Shown: piece by piece, positions 37,301-39,933 of the stretch
How positions within the stretch are numbered: the first letter of the stretch is position 1
Layout: each line of letters opens with the position of its first letter
Assembly (NCBI RefSeq): GCF_004342665.1
Contig: NZ_SMBY01000017.1
Coordinates: 1 to 39,933, forward strand
Length of the DNA stretch: 39,933 nucleotides
DNA from: Samsonia erythrinae
Lineage (GTDB): Bacteria > Pseudomonadota > Gammaproteobacteria > Enterobacterales > Enterobacteriaceae
Direction of reading: 5' to 3'
Program-made: the position numbers and the translations under genes
Notes under the pieces: generated by a model
Database searches by the model: none
Told to the model about the DNA's origin: nothing
The model's input: the letters and a program-made list of their open reading frames with translations, nothing else

Positions 37301-39195
37301 TGGCAGACCGTCTGGTGCAGCGCACGGCGCCGGATGGCAGCGCGCTGCACTATGAGCATGATGCGGCAGGGCGGATAATGCGTATCACCGCGCGAAAGGC
37401 GGACGGGGACGTCGAGGGCATCACTGAACTGACGTATGACGCGGCGGGGCGGTTAATCAAAGCCGCCAGCCCGGATGCGGTGGTGGAGTACGCCTATAAC
37501 CGGGCGGGGCAGGTGACGTCGGAAACGGTGAACGGCGAGGCGGTGCAGAGTGGTTACGACGCGGGCGGTCAGCGTGCGGTGGTGGCGGGGATTCTGGCGC
37601 CGCTGCAACTGGCGTGGCAGTCGGGACGACTGTCGTCGCTGGGGATTGGTTCACACCAGCCGTTGCAGTTCAGCCATACGGCGGCGGGGGAAGAGCAGCG
37701 GCGCAGCAACGGCAGCGGGTTTGCATTACGGCATGAATGGAGCCCGACGGGGCTGTTACAGTGTCAGGCGCTGGAAGGGGCGGACGGGCGGGTGAATGAC
37801 GTGCTGGAGCGCCGTTACCAGTACGATGTGCTGGACCGTCTGACGGGCATCAGCGACAGCCACTGGGGGGAACAGGCGTTTCGGCTGAACGGGGCGGGTC
37901 AGGTGACGGCGGAGCGCCGTGATGCGGGACGGCGGCGTCAGGCGCGGCTGTTTGGTTACGACAGCGAGCAGAACCTGTGCGAGGTGTCGCAGATAGCGCC
38001 GGGGCCGGTGGAAACGCTGAAGGCGCAGGACGCGGTGGTGCAGGCATCGGCAAGGTACGATGCGGCGGGCCGGGTGGTCGAACGGGGTTATACGCAGTAC
38101 CGGTATGACGACTGCGGGCGTCTGGCGGTGAAACGTGAAGCGCGTCCGGGGTTCAGGCCGAAGGAAACGCGCCTTGAGTGGGACGTGCAGGACCGTCTGG
38201 TGCGGGTGAGCCTGCCGGACGGAACGCGGTGGCGTTATCGTTACGACGCGTTTGGTCGCCGAATGAACAAGGTGCGTGAGGGACAACTCCCCTCGGCGCA
38301 GGCGGTAGCGCGGGTGGCGTACCGGTGGGACGGCGACCAGCTAATCGGCCAGCAGCAGTACCTTGCGGACGGTTCAGCGGCGCGGGAAGTGCAGTGGGTG
38401 TATGAGCCGGGGAGCTTCAGACCGCTGGCGCAGGTGGAGGCGCGGGGCGGGAGCACGCAACTGCACTACATCGTGACGGACCTGACGGGGACGGCGCGGG
38501 AGCTGTGCAGCGAGGAGGGTGAAGTTCGCTGGCGCGGTGAACAGGCGCTGTGGGGCGCACACCGGGAAGAGCGGCGGCCTATCCCGCTGCGGCGTTATCT
38601 GGGGGATGCGGCGAACGAGGAAGTGTACTGTGAACTGCGCTATCAGGGGCAGTTGTATGACGCAGAAACGGGGCTTTACTACAACCGGCATCGTTATTAT
38701 GATGCGGAGAGCGGACAGTACCTGTCGCCGGACCCGATAGGGCTGTTGGGGGGTATCCGACCTCAAGCCTACGTTCATAATCCGCTGGAGTGGGTTGATC
38801 CACTGGGGTTGACTGAGTCGGGGTGTAAACAGCCGGACTTTAAATCAAGGAATGAGGCGTTTAGAGGGGCTAAACGTGATGCCGGTATACCAATGAGCCA
38901 ACAGCCTGACAAGGTGTTTAATGAGAAAACTGGCCAAATGGGACAGTACAACCAAGTTCGAATGACTGATTCAGATGGCGAATCAGTATTGGGGGCAGAT
39001 GGTAAGCCGATTTGGACGAGAGAATATCAATTCTCTCGAGAAGATGGTTCTAAAATAATAATTCAGGATCATTCTGCCGGACATTATTATGGTGAAAATG
39101 GTGTCGGTGATCAGGGGCCACACTTTAATGTTCGACCAAGCACTAACACAAGGACAGGTAAGGTTCCTGGTACGAGAGGCCATTATGGATTCTGA
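34312..39195 (+). CDS. Rhs polymorphic toxin, T6SS effector with nuclease-like C-terminus
   Basis: The protein has 1627 residues; AAGGA precedes the ATG. The N-terminus (about 20-100) is a carboxypeptidase-regulatory/Ig-like beta domain ([28 protein letters not shown]), not a PAAR domain. Hydrophobic helices at about 208-240 and 258-275 and a helical region to ~395 follow; these may serve in toxin translocation. The Rhs shell starts near 450 ([14 protein letters not shown]) with many YD repeats and ends in the hallmark DPIGLLGG and WVDPLGL (Leu1500), where Rhs cores self-cleave. The variable tip (1501-1627) carries [10 protein letters not shown] and GPHFNVRP (His1587, His1591, His1604) and ends RGHYGF, like HNH/EndoVII-superfamily toxins. 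The core is GC-rich; the N-terminus and tip are AT-richer, as expected for swapped modules. Confidence 0.9.
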   Translation: MSQDKQESLHQSSAAAEREFSTDKIIQGGCKECQCETFVQYVYSSGDPVPNAPFVLTDSKGNKTDGQTDENGYFKVQNMACSTYQLDIQEGSDEFDAPYTVENNPVLQANPAYAALAGEYFTLYLLLHEKGIVAYDVEDSERYDEVNVDDSTWSGRFFSSVEDKYQLAYDRFQTLKKQINAGDREFKRAINKIHHSLSAEVADQTTETAVLLLCQIILGFIPVVGQAPDVYFIGEWCWAAYKKPDNLEDNYFLAEGALNIVGVIPGPGHALKIAGKSVFRAMKALEKNALDNQAVQLAVREIRNLSNGNIVRWLMDFAEKINKEAKEAIVLLNKIITAIELTVNNATSSAKSWIIAFAKDSFSAICDVIKKLIDKFKEIVDEIILKVNTFIGKIITKKPGSAVGLGKATKPEIKVADKTPSDVDGTPGHTSSTASIADGKNCSTSNKCQSKGEPVDMATGFMVEWRTDFQLAGILPLAMKRYYRSGGERRPGLLGSLWRSNWDISLTLEEGVVTLIDGEFNQAIFVLPVEGECARSPSNPQWRLTRQQGRLILQDDGGLHYRFEHARGKELCLTSIEDRQNNQISLIWEFGVLRWVALPDNRLIHVETRRQHITCLTLCDAHRNPLRKLVNYTYDKNGYLLSVRADEGRNFDYRYSPEGWLLRWSDLGSTWVEHDYDKKGRVIRDRTSEGYWPGHFEYDDDYLTSHYHSGFGGVFSYVRDERNNILLKRTPDGGETRFEWVDNQLMAETDPLGGRTVYQRNDWGQVTNVTLPDGATHQYTYDDNGQLLAYTDPLGSEWRYQRNAAGQVVEVNDPEGREWLYRYHASGQLATVIGPDGVLQRYHYNRRGLLTRLERDNAPPVMFLYDDFDRLTERHIRHEAGVQVRRWEYDGVRESPSKVVYEDGSETRFGYDVEGNLTAVTDALGQRYQFRYGAFDNLLEATDPLGATVRYHYNAEAEFAGVTNSQGRDWTYGFDHSGRLSEERHYDGRVYRYQYDVADRLVQRTAPDGSALHYEHDAAGRIMRITARKADGDVEGITELTYDAAGRLIKAASPDAVVEYAYNRAGQVTSETVNGEAVQSGYDAGGQRAVVAGILAPLQLAWQSGRLSSLGIGSHQPLQFSHTAAGEEQRRSNGSGFALRHEWSPTGLLQCQALEGADGRVNDVLERRYQYDVLDRLTGISDSHWGEQAFRLNGAGQVTAERRDAGRRRQARLFGYDSEQNLCEVSQIAPGPVETLKAQDAVVQASARYDAAGRVVERGYTQYRYDDCGRLAVKREARPGFRPKETRLEWDVQDRLVRVSLPDGTRWRYRYDAFGRRMNKVREGQLPSAQAVARVAYRWDGDQLIGQQQYLADGSAAREVQWVYEPGSFRPLAQVEARGGSTQLHYIVTDLTGTARELCSEEGEVRWRGEQALWGAHREERRPIPLRRYLGDAANEEVYCELRYQGQLYDAETGLYYNRHRYYDAESGQYLSPDPIGLLGGIRPQAYVHNPLEWVDPLGLTESGCKQPDFKSRNEAFRGAKRDAGIPMSQQPDKVFNEKTGQMGQYNQVRMTDSDGESVLGADGKPIWTREYQFSREDGSKIIIQDHSAGHYYGENGVGDQGPHFNVRPSTNTRTGKVPGTRGHYGF

Positions 39196-39586
39196 AAGTA
39201 AAATAATTAACTGGAATGAACTGGATGGGACCTATCTACTAAATAAAGTTTTTTCCGGCTCGGTAAAAATATCTAATGTTGATTTATTTGATATCTCTAT
39301 AAATAGAGATGGTCCTTCTGTAATCATAAATTTTGATTTGCTTGATCAACTTCCAGACCAAGCTCCACCTAAATGGGGGAGGTACAATAAGTGTAGGTGT
39401 GGAATTAATTGTGGAAAAGTTAGTGATTTAGAAATAATAGGTATATTAACAAAAATAAATGCTTCAGCAAATATTGAGATTATTAATGGTGTAAGGTATG
39501 TCAATTTTGTTAGCGATGGATTTAAACTATCATTAAAATGCAAGCATATTCAATTTATGGGGCCTTCAGTGTACCTTGATAATTAA
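39185..39586 (+). CDS. Imm50-like immunity protein for the Rhs toxin
   Basis: The protein is 133 residues from ATG 39185, with GAGAGG five bases upstream, overlapping the end of rhs by 11 bases; the frame's upstream extension to 39089 lies inside rhs and is rejected. Position directly after an Rhs tip, small size and strongly AT-rich composition are typical of cognate immunity genes. The pattern [18 protein letters not shown], then [19 protein letters not shown], then [18 protein letters not shown] resembles the Imm50 family, recalled from memory. It should bind and block the Rhs tip in the cytoplasm. The immunity role is well supported by context, the family less so. Confidence 0.72.
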   Translation: MDSESKIINWNELDGTYLLNKVFSGSVKISNVDLFDISINRDGPSVIINFDLLDQLPDQAPPKWGRYNKCRCGINCGKVSDLEIIGILTKINASANIEIINGVRYVNFVSDGFKLSLKCKHIQFMGPSVYLDN

Positions 39587-39603
39587 TTCGCTATGATAAA
39601 AAG

Positions 39604-39642
39604 CCGGAAGCGATCACACGATCCTTCCGGATTTTTATTTTT
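39604..39642 (+). terminator. Bidirectional intrinsic terminator after the immunity gene
   Basis: CCGGAAG (39604-39610) pairs with CTTCCGG (39624-39630), followed by ATTTTTATTTTT. On the minus strand the same stem is followed by CTTTTT, so it can also end the convergent SymE-type gene. Confidence 0.85.
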
Positions 39643-39658
39643 AGCAGTTGGTCAGCCG

Positions 39659-39883
39659 CTACAGATTAATCTGCGTCTCAATAATAATCCTGCCGCGCTC
39701 CACCGTGACGGTGACGGGCATTCCGGTGATGAACCCCGACTCCTCCAGCCAGCGGCCTTTAAGGTTGATGGCGGAGGGCGGGTTGGGCTTACCGTTGTGC
39801 GACGCGTATCCCACGGTATAGTAACGCTCTGTTTTGGCTGCTTTATTAACGGTGACGTCTGACTTAGAATGTGCCTTAGCCAT
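39659..39883 (-). CDS. SymE-family type I toxin-like protein
   Basis: The protein is 74 residues; AGGAG lies eight bases before the ATG. It matches the SymE family (AbrB/SpoVT-like fold): RYYTVGYASHNGKPNPPSAI, then LKGRWLEESGF and GMPVTVTVERGRIII. E. coli SymE is an SOS-induced toxin controlled by the antisense RNA SymR and is now thought to condense nucleoids. Here no LexA box is visible in the 50 bases upstream within the window. SymE-type genes are frequent near Rhs loci, where they may be independent modules. It is convergent with the Rhs immunity gene and shares its terminator. The gene is intact and of usual size for short family members. Confidence 0.82.
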   Translation of the reverse strand: MAKAHSKSDVTVNKAAKTERYYTVGYASHNGKPNPPSAINLKGRWLEESGFITGMPVTVTVERGRIIIETQINL

Positions 39884-39886
39884 AGT
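39859..39886 (+). promoter_or_regulatory. Weak candidate promoter for an antisense (SymR-like) RNA
   Basis: On the plus strand CTGACT (39859-39864) and CATAGT (39881-39886), 16 bases apart, each match four of six consensus positions. Transcription from here would run antisense to the symE leader, as SymR does in E. coli. The match is weak and the RNA itself would run off the window. Confidence 0.2.
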
Positions 39887-39933
39887 AACTACTCCTGTTA
39901 GTTGCTTGTGGTGAGCGGCTGTTACAGGTTGCC

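Noticed and set aside
37756-38286. 176-residue minus-strand frame in the Rhs core
   Set aside because: Antisense to YD repeats in GC-rich DNA; the composition mirrors codon bias and no protein family is seen.
36200-38700. Repetitive sequence as a CRISPR or tandem DNA repeat array
   Set aside because: The periodicity is that of Rhs YD protein repeats; units vary in length and sequence and there are no constant repeats with spacers.
39593-39862. 89-residue plus-strand frame downstream of the immunity gene
   Set aside because: It starts inside the terminator hairpin and runs antisense to the SymE-type gene, which has a proper Shine-Dalgarno and family match.

Overview
The window looks like a chromosomal segment of a soft-rot enterobacterium (family Pectobacteriaceae, most likely Pectobacterium or a close relative). 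This rests on the gene order and protein character of a type VI secretion system (T6SS), on moderate GC with AT-rich accessory patches, and on a decayed YddA-like ABC transporter. The organism was not confirmed by any search.

Left flank (1-4448): an accessory junction. It holds the right end of an IS256-like element (1-95), a minus-strand AT-rich gene for a DUF4365 (PD-(D/E)XK-like) protein with an uncharacterised helical and Cys-rich C-terminus (96-1916), a frameshifted tyrosine integrase remnant (2275-2736, minus), a truncated and frameshifted YddA/SbmA-like ABC transporter fragment (2737-3290, plus), and about 1.1 kb of AT-rich DNA leading into the T6SS operon.

Core T6SS (4449-26080, all plus strand): tssB-tssC-tssE-tssF-tssG-fha-tssJ-tssK-tssL-tssH(clpV)-vasH-vasI-tssA(vasJ)-tssM-vasL-Sel1 lipoprotein. 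This is the order of the Vibrio cholerae VCA0107-VCA0122 cluster. Overlapping or nearly abutting genes indicate one long operon, and a strong intrinsic terminator (26115-26151) closes it. All the baseplate, sheath, membrane-complex and recycling components are present. There is an FHA protein but no PpkA/PppA kinase-phosphatase pair.

Hcp/VgrG/effector module (26387-39642): hcp has its own textbook sigma-54 promoter (26537-26552). Two near-identical dyads upstream (26387 and 26458) are good candidates for binding sites of the VasH activator encoded in the operon. Then come vgrG, a PAAR-lipase effector with a visible Ser-Asp-His triad, two tandem near-identical ankyrin lipoproteins (probable lipase immunity), two tandem DUF4123 adaptor proteins, a 1627-residue Rhs protein without a PAAR domain that carries a C-terminal nuclease-like toxin, and a small AT-rich Imm50-like immunity gene. 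A bidirectional terminator separates this module from a convergent SymE-type gene (39659-39883, minus).

How it fits together: VasH with sigma-54 would switch on Hcp and probably the effector genes behind it. The operon supplies the apparatus. VgrG with the PAAR-lipase forms one spike cargo, and the DUF4123 proteins probably load Rhs. The lipoproteins and the Imm50-like protein protect the producer. The most interesting leads are the paired dyads at hcp, the perfect internal Shine-Dalgarno and start in both duplicated immunity lipoproteins (suggesting periplasmic plus cytoplasmic isoforms), the two-adaptor PAAR-less Rhs, and the DUF4365 gene.
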